Of a stretch of 64,000 nt of DNA, positions 41,421-50,189 are shown piece by piece. Source of the DNA: Candidatus Loosdrechtia aerotolerans (lineage in GTDB: Bacteria > Planctomycetota > Brocadiia > Brocadiales > Brocadiaceae); assembly GCA_021646405.1 (NCBI GenBank), contig SOER01000008.1, positions 1 to 64,000 of the forward strand, given 5' to 3'. Position 1 is the first letter of the stretch. Every line of letters begins with the position of its first letter. The position numbers were made by a program, and so were the translations under genes. Under the pieces are notes generated by a model. The model saw only the letters and a list, made by a program, of their open reading frames with translations, was not told where the DNA came from and ran no database searches.

Positions 41421-43058
41421 ATGTCACATAATGAACCTGACGAATTTTTGCAGTTTATGAGAAGTGGTGAATCATTGGGCGGGGATGAGGGGGTTATCAG
41501 TCCCGGCCATGCTGTTTATTGTGCAGCGGGGAAAATCCTTGATTTGCAGACGGGGCTTCCCTTTGTTGAGATAGCGAATATGGATCTGTCTCCCGAGATC
41601 ATCCGGTGTGTTCCGGAAGACATCGTGAAAAGACACCGCCTTATCCCTATCAACAATGAGAACGGAACGGTTACCCTTGCCTTATCGGATATGCCGGATT
41701 CGGTGATACTCGATGATATCAGGTTTTTTATCGGCCGGAATGTAAAACTCGTTGTGACAGAGAAGGACAGTATAGAGGAATTCATACAGAAATATTATTC
41801 AAATAGTGTCCTTTCTGCGGTAAAAAGACCGCAGCAGCCGTCGTCAATACCAGGAGACCGCATTGCCGTATACGATGACGATATAATTGTAGAGATTGTA
41901 AATACGATTATTTCTGATGCCATATCCATGAAGGCGAGTGATGTACATATCGAACCGCTCGAAACACGGCTTAGGGTACGATACCGGATCGATGGTTTTT
42001 GTTACGATGTCAACTCTTTTGAAAAAAGATTAATGCCCCCCATCACAGCACGTATTAAAGTAATGGCAGATATCGATGTTGCCGAGAAGAGGCTGCCGCA
42101 GGATGGAAGAATCAAATTACAGCGGCCAGGGATGGATGTCAGTATACGGGTTTCTACATTGCCGGTTGTACACGGGGAGAGTATTGTGCTCCGTATTCTG
42201 GATAAATCAAATGTCCGTAAAGGTTTGAAAACACTCGGACTGCTTGAGGAGGATTATACCCTGCTGAAGTCCATTGTATCGGTACCGGACGGGATGATGA
42301 TTATTTCGGGGCCGACGGGGAGCGGAAAAACAACAACATTGTATGCCATACTGCACGAGCTTAGCAAACCACATATAAAGATAGTAACCATTGAGGACCC
42401 TGTGGAGTATACCCTTGAGGGGGTGAATCAGATTCAGGTCAGTGAAGGGCTTGGCCGTAAGTATAGCCGTATTCTGAAACATATTTTACGGCACGACCCC
42501 AATGTTATCATGGTAGGAGAGATGCGTGATCTGGAATCGGTAGAAATCGCCATGCGTTCTGCACTCACCGGTCATAAAGTCCTCAGTACCCTTCACACCA
42601 ACGATGCCCCGTCCGTTGTTACCCGGTTAATAAACATGGGACTCCCGCCCTTTATGATTACGGCTTCTGTTCAGGCGGTAATCTACCAGCGCTTGGTCAG
42701 GACGTTATGTCAGGCTTGTAAGGTGCCTTTTGTGCCTGCACGGGCAGAAATCCTGAAATGGGTAAACAGGGGACAGGGGGAAGGATTGGATGAGAGTGGT
42801 ATAGTCACAGAGGGAATGCCCTGGTTTCACCCCGGTGGCTGCCGGGAATGCAACTTCAGCGGTTACAAAGGAAGGACTGCCCTCTTTGAGATCATGTTCC
42901 TGAACGATGAGATACGGCGGTTGACGATGGATACGGCATCGTCAACGGCAATCAGGAAAATAGCGTTAAAGCATGGTATGCGTGATATAAGAACAGACGG
43001 TATTCTAAAGGTTATGAAAGGGATAACATCAATAAGTGAGGTATTGAGGGTCACATGA
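41421..43058 (+). CDS. GspE/PilB-type secretion ATPase (first of two)
   Basis: A 545-aa hexameric ATPase driving pseudopilus assembly. Residues 1-130 form the N-terminal GspE/PilB domain (DIVKRHRLIPINNENGTVTL). Residues 155-275 form the N2 domain (SDVHIEPLETRLRVRYRIDG). The Walker A is GPTGSGKTTT at about 297. The Asp box is IVTIEDPVEY, the Walker B HDPNVIMVGEMRD, and the His box LSTLHTNDAPS. The two Cys pairs CQAC...CREC form the zinc site. The length is typical. The last 4 nt overlap the start of a second ATPase gene (ATGA), implying coupled synthesis. Confidence 0.93.
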   Translation: MSHNEPDEFLQFMRSGESLGGDEGVISPGHAVYCAAGKILDLQTGLPFVEIANMDLSPEIIRCVPEDIVKRHRLIPINNENGTVTLALSDMPDSVILDDIRFFIGRNVKLVVTEKDSIEEFIQKYYSNSVLSAVKRPQQPSSIPGDRIAVYDDDIIVEIVNTIISDAISMKASDVHIEPLETRLRVRYRIDGFCYDVNSFEKRLMPPITARIKVMADIDVAEKRLPQDGRIKLQRPGMDVSIRVSTLPVVHGESIVLRILDKSNVRKGLKTLGLLEEDYTLLKSIVSVPDGMMIISGPTGSGKTTTLYAILHELSKPHIKIVTIEDPVEYTLEGVNQIQVSEGLGRKYSRILKHILRHDPNVIMVGEMRDLESVEIAMRSALTGHKVLSTLHTNDAPSVVTRLINMGLPPFMITASVQAVIYQRLVRTLCQACKVPFVPARAEILKWVNRGQGEGLDESGIVTEGMPWFHPGGCRECNFSGYKGRTALFEIMFLNDEIRRLTMDTASSTAIRKIALKHGMRDIRTDGILKVMKGITSISEVLRVT

Positions 43059-44320
43059 CAGAAAATAGTCCGTTCAGGATCAGTAAAGAGTTATTTTATG
43101 ATCTGGAAAAAGGGTTCAGGGAAAATACGGCTCAGAAGGATTTACAGGTATTTGCCGCACAGCCGGAAATAATCCGGGGCCTTAATTTCATCCTTATAGA
43201 AGCTATCAGACTGAAATCGAGCGATATCCACCTTGAGGCTTGTCAGGACCATTATGTAATCCGGTTCCGGATCGATGGTTTACTTCATGAGGTACCCCCG
43301 ATACCTTTCCAGTTTGGGATTGGCCTTATAAGCAGAATTAAGGTGTTGTCACGGTTAAGCATATCGGAAAGGGCACTGCCGCAGGATGGCCGGTTTACTA
43401 TCAATATTGATCAAAGGGTTATCGAGCTGAGGGTATCCATTATACCGATGATTTTCGGAGAAGGGGTTGTTATCAGGATACTTGACAAGTCGGCCGTCAA
43501 ATTGCAGATACCAAGTCTTGGCGTCGATGACAGGGGGTTAAAGATTTTAAGGGAAAATATACAGAAATCGAGCGGGATCATCCTTGTTACCGGCCCTACA
43601 GGTTCCGGAAAGACAACGACCCTCTATGCAATCCTGAACGAATTAAACCAGGCGGACAAAAAGATTGTCACAACAGAGGACCCTGTAGAATACGAAATCA
43701 ACAGCATCATGCAGGTTGAGATCAAACCGGAGATAGATTTAACCTTTGCGGTATCCCTGAGGAGCATATTACGGCAGGACCCCGATATTATCCTCGTTGG
43801 TGAAATCCGGGACACGGAAACGGCAAAGATAGCCATCGAGGCATCGTTAACGGGACATCTCGTTCTCAGCACGGTTCATACGAGAAATACGGTAGGTACC
43901 CTGTCGCGGCTTGTTGATATGGGGGTAGAACCTTACCTGCTGGCCGATACGGTTAATCTCATCGTGGCACAAAGGCTGGTAAGGGTAATATGTAAGCACT
44001 GCAGGGAACCGTATGCCCCCGGTGAAGAAGAGCTTCTCTCACTGAATGCCGCATTTTTGAACCAACCGGTTTTTTACCGGGGGAAAGGATGCCATCACTG
44101 CAACTTTACCAGGTACCGGGGCAGGACGGGACTTTTTGAGATTATGAACCTTACCGGTGAGGAGAGAAATCTCATTAGTGCTATGGAGATCAACGAACCC
44201 TTGTATGAGACGGTACGAAAAAACGGTTTAGTGAGCCTGAGGGAGTACGGTATACAGAAGATCGTAGAGGGCATTACAACATATCACGAAGTTATGGAGA
44301 ACACCTATGTCATACTTTGA
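43055..44320 (+). CDS. Second GspE/PilB-type ATPase, shorter
   Basis: A 421-aa paralogue of the preceding ATPase without its N-terminal 130-residue domain. SSDIHLEACQDHYVIRFRID is the N2 domain. The Walker A is GPTGSGKTTT at about 180. VTTEDPVEYEI is the Asp box, QDPDIILVGEIRD the Walker B, and LSTVHTRNTVG the His box. The zinc Cys pairs are CKHC...CHHC. Without the domain that docks to GspL/PilM, it may assemble with the first ATPase in mixed form or act separately, for example in retraction. PilT-type retraction ATPases lack the Cys-rich zinc motif, so it is closer to PilB/GspE. It overlaps both neighbours (4 and 14 nt). Confidence 0.9.
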   Translation: MTENSPFRISKELFYDLEKGFRENTAQKDLQVFAAQPEIIRGLNFILIEAIRLKSSDIHLEACQDHYVIRFRIDGLLHEVPPIPFQFGIGLISRIKVLSRLSISERALPQDGRFTINIDQRVIELRVSIIPMIFGEGVVIRILDKSAVKLQIPSLGVDDRGLKILRENIQKSSGIILVTGPTGSGKTTTLYAILNELNQADKKIVTTEDPVEYEINSIMQVEIKPEIDLTFAVSLRSILRQDPDIILVGEIRDTETAKIAIEASLTGHLVLSTVHTRNTVGTLSRLVDMGVEPYLLADTVNLIVAQRLVRVICKHCREPYAPGEEELLSLNAAFLNQPVFYRGKGCHHCNFTRYRGRTGLFEIMNLTGEERNLISAMEINEPLYETVRKNGLVSLREYGIQKIVEGITTYHEVMENTYVIL

Positions 44321-45590
44321 AATAAAGGTCATAAACGCTCAGGGAGAATTTGTGCTGCGGCGCGTCAGGGCAAGAAATGCCGAGGATGCTTTAAACAGGG
44401 CGAAAACAGGCGGTTTTTTCCCTGTGGGCTTATTATCCCCGGACGCTGACCGGGAAGGTACTGACCAGGAACCCTCTGCTGAAAATACGAGACGGGAAAG
44501 GTATAAAAAACGAATAAGTCTCTATTCACTCCTTACCCATTTCCAGGGGATAAAGAAAAAGGACATTGCAGAACTTACCCGTAAACTCCGTATCTTTATT
44601 CAGGCGGGAATGCCTCTGTATCAATCACTTTCCATATTACATGCGCAGACAAAAAAGAAGCGTCTGGCAGGACTCGTGAAGAGTATCGCAGATGATGTTG
44701 AGGCAGGGAAAAGCTTTGCCGAATCACTTGAAAAATATCCGAAGTATTTTCATACCCTCTATACCGGTCTTATTCGTGCCGGTGAGAACAGCGGAAATCT
44801 TATTGAGGTCCTCACCCGCCTTGAGCACTATCTGAATGCCGTTTTGAAGAGAAAGTCAAAACTTATCTCTGCTGCCATCTATCCCAGTATCGTTGTCCTT
44901 ATGACGTTCGGGATTATATCACTGTTAAATGTCTTTATTATCCCTAAATTTGAAAAATCATACCGGTCACTCCAGATGGAATTGCCAAAGATAACAACCA
45001 CCGTGCTTTCTGCAAGTACCTGGATCAGTACCCATTGGTATACACTCTTCCTCATTCCCCTGGCGATTATTGTCCTGATAAAGGTACTGCGGTTTACAAA
45101 ATTCGGGAGGTACTGGCTCGATTATCTCCTGCTCATGGTTCCTCTGGTAGGCAACATTGTTCAGAAGGCAAATTTGTCGTTATTCTACAGGACCGCTGCA
45201 ACACTCCTCCAGAGCGGCGTCATGATCCTGGATACCTTAAAGATGGCGGGTTCTGTGATAAAGAATGTCGTCGTTAACCGGGAGATCGGACTTATCACGA
45301 AGGGGGTTTATGAAGGAAAGACCATGAACGAAATGATGAAGCAAAGCCGGTTGTTTGACCCCTTTGCGGTCCATATGGTTGAAGTAGGCGAAATGTCCGG
45401 TACGTTCGGAGAAATGCTTGAGGAGACATCGGACGTATACGATGAAGAACTCGATATATTATATAAACGGCTGGAGAGCATGCTGGAACCCCTGATTATC
45501 ATAATCCTTGCTGCTATCGTGGGCACCGTTATTATTGCCCTTTACATGCCAATGGTAAAATTAACCCAGACGATTGGTAATATAAGATAA
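44307..45590 (+). CDS. GspF/PilC inner-membrane platform protein
   Basis: A 427-aa polytopic protein. MSYFEIKVINAQGEFVLRR is the usual GspF start. Two GspF domains follow: FIQAGMPLYQSLSIL...GLIRAGENSGNLIEVL, and LFYRTAATLLQSGVMILDT...MVEVGEMSGTFGEML. There are three membrane helices, at about residues 190-215, 235-258 and 395-418 (LIIIILAAIVGTVIIALYMPM). It anchors the ATPase and pseudopilus. The start overlaps the second ATPase by 14 nt. It closes the core operon; no prepilin peptidase gene follows. Confidence 0.93.
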   Translation: MSYFEIKVINAQGEFVLRRVRARNAEDALNRAKTGGFFPVGLLSPDADREGTDQEPSAENTRRERYKKRISLYSLLTHFQGIKKKDIAELTRKLRIFIQAGMPLYQSLSILHAQTKKKRLAGLVKSIADDVEAGKSFAESLEKYPKYFHTLYTGLIRAGENSGNLIEVLTRLEHYLNAVLKRKSKLISAAIYPSIVVLMTFGIISLLNVFIIPKFEKSYRSLQMELPKITTTVLSASTWISTHWYTLFLIPLAIIVLIKVLRFTKFGRYWLDYLLLMVPLVGNIVQKANLSLFYRTAATLLQSGVMILDTLKMAGSVIKNVVVNREIGLITKGVYEGKTMNEMMKQSRLFDPFAVHMVEVGEMSGTFGEMLEETSDVYDEELDILYKRLESMLEPLIIIILAAIVGTVIIALYMPMVKLTQTIGNIR

Positions 45591-45614
45591 AATGCAAAAT
45601 AAGAGAGAATAGTT

Positions 45615-45664
45615 TTGACATTTCACCATTCTTTTTTTATATTAAAGATATTGAGTCTCATTAG
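45615..45664 (+). promoter_or_regulatory. Consensus promoter with TGAGTCTCA operator
   Basis: TTGACA (45615-45620) and TATATT (45638-45643) are 17 nt apart, an excellent sigma-70-type promoter. AGATATTGAGTCTCA follows at the start site and matches 11 of 15 positions of the box at 8184-8198. Directly downstream, 45665-45780 has no ORF but can form hairpins (TGACAGCTCTGTCA and the 13-bp GGTGGAGGGAGAA/TTCTCCCTTCACC). The product may therefore be an RNA, or the original gene may have been displaced by the repeat at 45781. Confidence 0.55.
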
Positions 45665-45780
45665 CGCTTGTTTTGGGATAAAGAAGATTGGTATTCATTG
45701 AGTTTTGAGAAATACGATCTTTGACAGCTCTGTCAGGTGGAGGGAGAAAAGACAAAAAATCCTTCTCCCTTCACCCCATA

Positions 45781-45942
45781 TGCATCAAGCTAAGGAATCT
45801 TCATCACACAAAGACACGGAGACACAGAGAATAAAGAATGATGAAGGATAGAATGCAGGAATGGGGACATACCATATATCCTGGTGCCCTGGTGGCTTTG
45901 TGTGAGAATCAGAAAAAAGTACCGCATTGTTCCTTCGCTTGA
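45781..45942. repeat. ~165-bp dispersed repeat with inverted ends, copy 2 (interior inverted)
   Basis: The flanks are ATCAAGCTAAGGAA and TTCCTTCGCTTGAT as in copy 1 (7638-7832), but the interior is its reverse complement: ACACGGAGACACAGAG comes first and GTGGCTTTGTGTGAG last. The following 45943-46240 contains GATTCTTCGCT/CTGAGTGGAGCGAAAGG-type repeats and no gene. Confidence 0.7.
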
Positions 45943-46300
45943 TTGTATAGGAATTTTCATTTATTCAGTAGAAGGTGCTCTCTTAACACCATGAAAAGAC
46001 GAGATTCTTCGCTGCCGGGATTCTTCACTCCGCTTCGTGGAGTTTACACTGAATGAAGTGAATGTGTTCAGAATGACAAATTCCCTGCTGACATCCCATC
46101 TGGAGTGGAATGAAGGATTTCAGGATGGCACTCTGTATTCTGTCACCCTGAGTGGAGCGAAAGGTCTCATCCTTGATGAAAGAGATTCATTCCTGCACTC
46201 AAGGAGATTATTGTAATTGCCGGATGACATTGAATCAGGAAAAAGGGATAAAACAAAGTATTTGTAAACGGAGAATATTTCTGTTACTATTTTAACCATT

Positions 46301-46786
46301 ATGAAACCAGAACGAAAAAAATTATCTGTGCCTGGATATAGTACGATTATAGTGCTTATGATTTTTTCTCTTGCCCTGACAGCAGGGTGTGCTACGAGCA
46401 GCATAGGGATGAGAAGCATGTCTGCTGTCTCACGGTATTTTGACCATGATGTTGACACCGTATGGGATGCAGTAAAGGAGGCACTGGGGGGAGTGGGCAT
46501 CAAATCGGAAGACCGGGAAGAGGGGTTTATCAGTACCCAATGGGTTAAGGGATGGTCGAAGAAGAAAAGCTCGGGGCTGGTCCTGGAAGGAAACTGGCAG
46601 GAACGCAGCCGTTTACTGATCACGGTGACCGATGTACAGGGTAAAACATATGTGTCCGTAGGTGCACAAATAGAAGAAAAACCGCCGGGAGGCAGTGCTG
46701 CATATCGATGGGTCCGTACACCGTCAGACGGTACCCTTGAACGGTATTTCCTGGAGAGGTTGGAAAATATACTCAATAATCAGTAG
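46301..46786 (+). CDS. Lipoprotein, BamC-like fold possible
   Basis: A 161-aa lipoprotein. A basic start is followed by VLMIFSLALTAGC, a good lipobox (LTAGC). The mature part, from DVDTVWDAVKEALGGVGIKS through EEGFISTQWVKG to RSRLLITVTDVQGKTYVSVG, has the helix-plus-sheet pattern of BamC/TATA-box-like helix-grip lipoproteins. The C-terminus LERYFLERLENILNN is helical. The function is unknown. It is monocistronic and lies 700 nt after the secretion operon, with no clear promoter of its own nearby. Confidence 0.75.
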   Translation: MKPERKKLSVPGYSTIIVLMIFSLALTAGCATSSIGMRSMSAVSRYFDHDVDTVWDAVKEALGGVGIKSEDREEGFISTQWVKGWSKKKSSGLVLEGNWQERSRLLITVTDVQGKTYVSVGAQIEEKPPGGSAAYRWVRTPSDGTLERYFLERLENILNNQ

Positions 46787-47036
46787 TTATAATAATTGTG
46801 ACACCTTAGTTTTCTGAAAAATAATTCCGTAGGGATGAAATATCAGGAGCAAAAACGAGACATGAGAAGAAAGCTCCAGAGGTGCGATAGAGTATTTAAA
46901 GGTTTTAGGGCTCAGGGTTAAAAGTGTTCGCCTAAGATTATGAAAAGAGCAGGGCGATTAGCCTTGCCCTATATATGCATCAAGCTAAGCCTCAGTAACT
47001 TGCTCACTTGTTGCTTTCCTGTATGCCTGCCCCACC

Positions 47037-47252
47037 TTCTTGTTCCCAAACTCTGTTTGGGAACACAATGGGCGTCGAAACTCTGTTTCGAGGATGAAAC
47101 ACGAAACAGAGTTTCGTTTGAAATGGTGTTCCCAAACAGAGTTTGGGAACAAGAGGAGGAGAGAGTTTGGGAACAAAATGAATCTGAAAAGCTCCGTTAG
47201 GAGCGGCAGAGAAGGCACGGAATTCATATGCCGCTCCTCCGGAGCTTGATGC
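47037..47252. repeat. Full ~115-bp nested palindrome, then AGCTCC hairpin repeat
   Basis: 47037-47177 is a complete nested palindrome plus a half arm. 47188-47252 is AAAGCTCCGTTAGGAGCGGC...GCCGCTCCTCCGGAGCTT, a hairpin family also present three times at 61730-61930. The rest of 46787-47338 shows no gene. Confidence 0.85.
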
Positions 47253-47338
47253 TTCATTTTTGTTCCGGATATTTTACTAAATTATTATTCAATATTTATG
47301 TATATTTTTAAGAAAATTTTTTTAATACCAGGGAATTT

Positions 47339-49117
47339 ATGATTAGAAAACGGTTTTTTTGTATCTTCTTCATACTGTCTTTATCATTCATCTCTCTCCT
47401 GTTTCATCATCGGTCAGCAGATGCATATACAGAATCAGAGCCATCTGACAACTTTCAAATACAGGAATTCCTTACTGAAAAGCAGGCGCTTGCCCTTGTG
47501 TTTCCGGAGTGTAACGAGATTATTACCGATGAATTTTTCATGACCCCGGAAGAGAAACGCAGCCTGGAAAAATCTCTTTCAAGGAGGCTTTATGAGAATG
47601 GATTCAGGGTTTATATAGGAAAACAGGATGGTGTTATTCAGGGGTATGCAATTATTACCGAAGAGATTGGTAAATTCCATCCTTTTACCTTTATTGTAGG
47701 GGTAAAACCGAATGGAAAGATTAGTGAGATCGCCGTCCTTGTCTATCGCGAGAGCCGCGGCGGGGACGTTGCCAAAAAACGTTTCCTCTATCAGTTTATC
47801 GGTAAATCAATCAAGCATCCGATCAGGCTCAACAGGGATATTATTAACATTACAGGAGCCACCATGTCTGTGAACTGTATGTGTGCAGGTGTAAGAAAGG
47901 TGCTTGCCGTTATCAACGAGTACTATCTCAGTGGTAAAAGGGATCCGAACCGTGTTGCAATAGCAGGTCCCGGTAGAATGGCACAAAAGGAAGAGAGGCC
48001 AATTCCCGGGGAAAAGCTGGGGGAAACATCTGATGCAAAAACCGGCCGGAACCAAAAACAGGGAGGGGTATCATATGGCAAAAAGGATGATTCCTCACCT
48101 GAAGTAAAGCTCTTCAAACAGACCCGCATGATTATGGGTACCTTTGCAGAGGTATCGGTATATTCCGGCGATGAGGAAACAGCCGGCAGGGCTGTTGATG
48201 CCGCCTTAAATGAAATGGAACGGCTGGACCGTATCATGAGTAATTACAAAGAAGACAGTGAGCTTTCCCTGATAAACAAAAAGGCCGCGCAGTCGCCTGT
48301 CCCTTGTAACGGGGACCTCCTTGATGTGATTGAAAAATCACACTATTATAGTGAATTGAGCGGAGGCGCTTTCGATATTACCGTTTCCCCCGTCGTTGCC
48401 CTGTGGGGATTTTTCCGGGAAAAAGGGAATATCCCGTCCGACAGGGAAATAGAAGACCTCTTACCTGCTATTTCATATAAGAATCTTGTAATAGAGAAGA
48501 GCGCCGGTCAGGGAAAACCGGGTTCGATATTTTTTAAGAATGACAAAACGCAAATCGATCTCGGTGCTATTGGAAAAGGGTTTGCGGTAGATAAGGCGCT
48601 GGAGGTTATAAAACAGTACGGTATCGATAACGCTTGTATTAATCTTGGCGGAAACATCTATACCCTTGGTTCGCCGGCAGGGAGAAGTATCTGGAAGGTT
48701 GGTGTACAACACCCGCGGAAGAGCGGCGAGATCCTGGGGTATCTGAGGCTCAGGGATGAAGCTACTGCAACCTCCGGAGATTACGAGCGGTTTTTTGAGA
48801 TAAATGGTAAACGGTACTCTCATATTATTGATCCGAGAACGGGAAGACCGGTAAACGGTGTAATCGCATCGACGGTTGTTGCCCCTACCGGTACAGATGT
48901 TGACGCATTATCTACCAGTATTTTTGTCCTGGGTCCGAAAGAAGGTATCGCCCTGATTAAAAACATTCCCGGTACCGATGCTTTAATTGCATATGAGGGG
49001 AATGGCGGGAAAATCATGATCTATATGACAAAGGGTTTCAAAGAAAAGTTCAGAAGGGTCAAAAACAAAGGAGAAGATGATAATGTCAGGTGGTATGTGG
49101 TTGCTTCCGGTAAGTAA
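47339..49117 (+). CDS. FAD:protein FMN transferase (ApbE) fused to FMN-binding acceptor domain
   Basis: An exported 592-aa protein with the signal peptide FCIFFILSLSFISLLFHHRSADA. Residues about 40-195 are an FMN-binding domain of the NqrC/RnfG/NosR kind, with the flavinylation motif DIINITGATMS (likely acceptor T175). Residues about 205-250 form a linker. Residues about 258-580 are ApbE: MIMGTFAEVSVYS, LDRIMSNYKEDSELSLIN, GGAFDITVSPVVALWGFF, DLGAIGKGFAVDKAL, GDYERFFEINGKRYSHIIDP and the Mg-binding DALSTSIFVLG. ApbE moves FMN from FAD onto Thr, so this protein can probably flavinylate itself or its kin outside the cytoplasm. It overlaps the next membrane-protein gene, a likely electron-transfer partner. 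Confidence 0.9.
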   Translation: MIRKRFFCIFFILSLSFISLLFHHRSADAYTESEPSDNFQIQEFLTEKQALALVFPECNEIITDEFFMTPEEKRSLEKSLSRRLYENGFRVYIGKQDGVIQGYAIITEEIGKFHPFTFIVGVKPNGKISEIAVLVYRESRGGDVAKKRFLYQFIGKSIKHPIRLNRDIINITGATMSVNCMCAGVRKVLAVINEYYLSGKRDPNRVAIAGPGRMAQKEERPIPGEKLGETSDAKTGRNQKQGGVSYGKKDDSSPEVKLFKQTRMIMGTFAEVSVYSGDEETAGRAVDAALNEMERLDRIMSNYKEDSELSLINKKAAQSPVPCNGDLLDVIEKSHYYSELSGGAFDITVSPVVALWGFFREKGNIPSDREIEDLLPAISYKNLVIEKSAGQGKPGSIFFKNDKTQIDLGAIGKGFAVDKALEVIKQYGIDNACINLGGNIYTLGSPAGRSIWKVGVQHPRKSGEILGYLRLRDEATATSGDYERFFEINGKRYSHIIDPRTGRPVNGVIASTVVAPTGTDVDALSTSIFVLGPKEGIALIKNIPGTDALIAYEGNGGKIMIYMTKGFKEKFRRVKNKGEDDNVRWYVVASGK

Positions 49118-49625
49118 TAAGCTCTTTTTTACTTTTTTCCTGTCTTTTATGGCTATAGCTATCGGAATCGGGTTTTTGAATTATTATGAGAGGACCGGTT
49201 TTTCTCCTCAAAAAACAGCCCGGTACTACAAGGGTGACGAAGAAGATGTGGATATGTCTCTCCCGGCAGAAGAGTATCAGGCCCGGCTTATGGAAGAAGG
49301 GATGTTTTTCCCGAAGTCGTACCGTGAGCTATTAGAGGTGACGCACACCCATGCTTTTTCAATGCCTCTTATCGTGTTTGTCTTATCCCGTATTCTTGCA
49401 ATGACACGTGCACATGAAGGAATAAAGATTACGGTCTACAGCGCTTCCTTTGCGGCTGTTCTCATGAATTTGGGGGCGTCGTGGCTTATCAGGTATGCAT
49501 GTCATCACTTCGTAGCAATCCTCTTCGTTTCCAATATTACCCTCATCCTGACCTTCGGGGTATATATCTTCATTCCCCTGTATGAAATGTGGTTTAAAAG
49601 AGATCATACGCGTATGGTCGGATGA
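49083..49625 (+). CDS. Membrane protein with HTHA motif, partner of the ApbE fusion
   Basis: A 180-aa protein. ATG 49083 is favoured because AAAGGAG lies at a good distance, though ATG 49077 is in frame; either way it overlaps the ApbE gene. The helices are FFTFFLSFMAIAIGIGFL, then a soluble loop of about 60 residues, EVTHTHAFSMPLIVFVLSRIL, a third starting VYSASFAAVLMNLG, and FVAILFVSNITLILTFGVYIF. The pairs THTH and CHH sit at helix ends and could bind haem or metal. The family is not recognised. Gene overlap suggests that it passes electrons to the flavinylated partner. The topology resembles 17186-17791. Confidence 0.72.
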   Translation: MSGGMWLLPVSNKLFFTFFLSFMAIAIGIGFLNYYERTGFSPQKTARYYKGDEEDVDMSLPAEEYQARLMEEGMFFPKSYRELLEVTHTHAFSMPLIVFVLSRILAMTRAHEGIKITVYSASFAAVLMNLGASWLIRYACHHFVAILFVSNITLILTFGVYIFIPLYEMWFKRDHTRMVG

Positions 49626-49657
49626 AGAAAACCGATACTCCCTTGTTTTCCTCTTCC

Positions 49658-50057
49658 TCTTGTTCCCAAACCATGTGCTGAATCTGCCGAAGCATCTGTT
49701 TGGGAACACCATTTCAAACGAAACTCTGTTTCGTGTTTCATCCTCGAAACAGAGTTTCGATGCCCATTGTATTCCCAAACAGAAAGGTTAATGATGTTAC
49801 TATGATGCAACAGTGATTCTTTCTGTTGAATTGTTTTTAATCCCGAAGGGATGCCATGATTATAGCAAAAGACCTCAGAAGAATTGTAAACCCCGAAGGG
49901 GTGATATACTTGTAAATGAAAATAACAGCTAACCCGGAACGGTGGTGCCAAAACCTTGTAGTGAGCTTGTCGAGCTAACAGCTTCATAATATCACCCCTT
50001 CGGGGTTATTAGTCTGTGGTTTATTCTTTTGCTATAATCATTTCACCCCTTCGGGGT
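49658..50057. mobile_element. Nested palindrome remnant joined to truncated non-autonomous element, copy 3
   Basis: 49658-49783 carries a palindrome arm, the CATGTGCTGAATCTGCCGAA module and the inner CGAAACTCTGTTTCG palindrome. At about 49784 the sequence changes abruptly to AAGGTTAATGATGTTACTAT, an internal point of the element described at 4865, and continues to its right end (CCCCTTCGGGGT, then TAAG at 50058-50061). The right hairpin arm is doubled (49989 and 50038). The left ~60 bp are missing, so one repeat was cut by the other or by recombination. Confidence 0.75.
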
Positions 50058-50189
50058 TAAGTACATGCATATGGGGTAAGGGAGAGGGAAAAGGAGAGAC
50101 CACTCCTCTGCGGCGGGTTCAAGTAGAGATGCAATATCTTGCTTTTTTCCTTTTGGAATTTGTGATTTATTTGGTGCTTTAGCATAAAC

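Noticed and set aside
47037-47249. Short frames on both strands encoding FPNSVWEH/NSVSCF-type peptides, also at 21693, 25150, 30712 and 31718
   Set aside because: They are translations of the nested palindrome, repeat identically wherever it occurs, and have no ribosome site. I treat them as repeat by-products.
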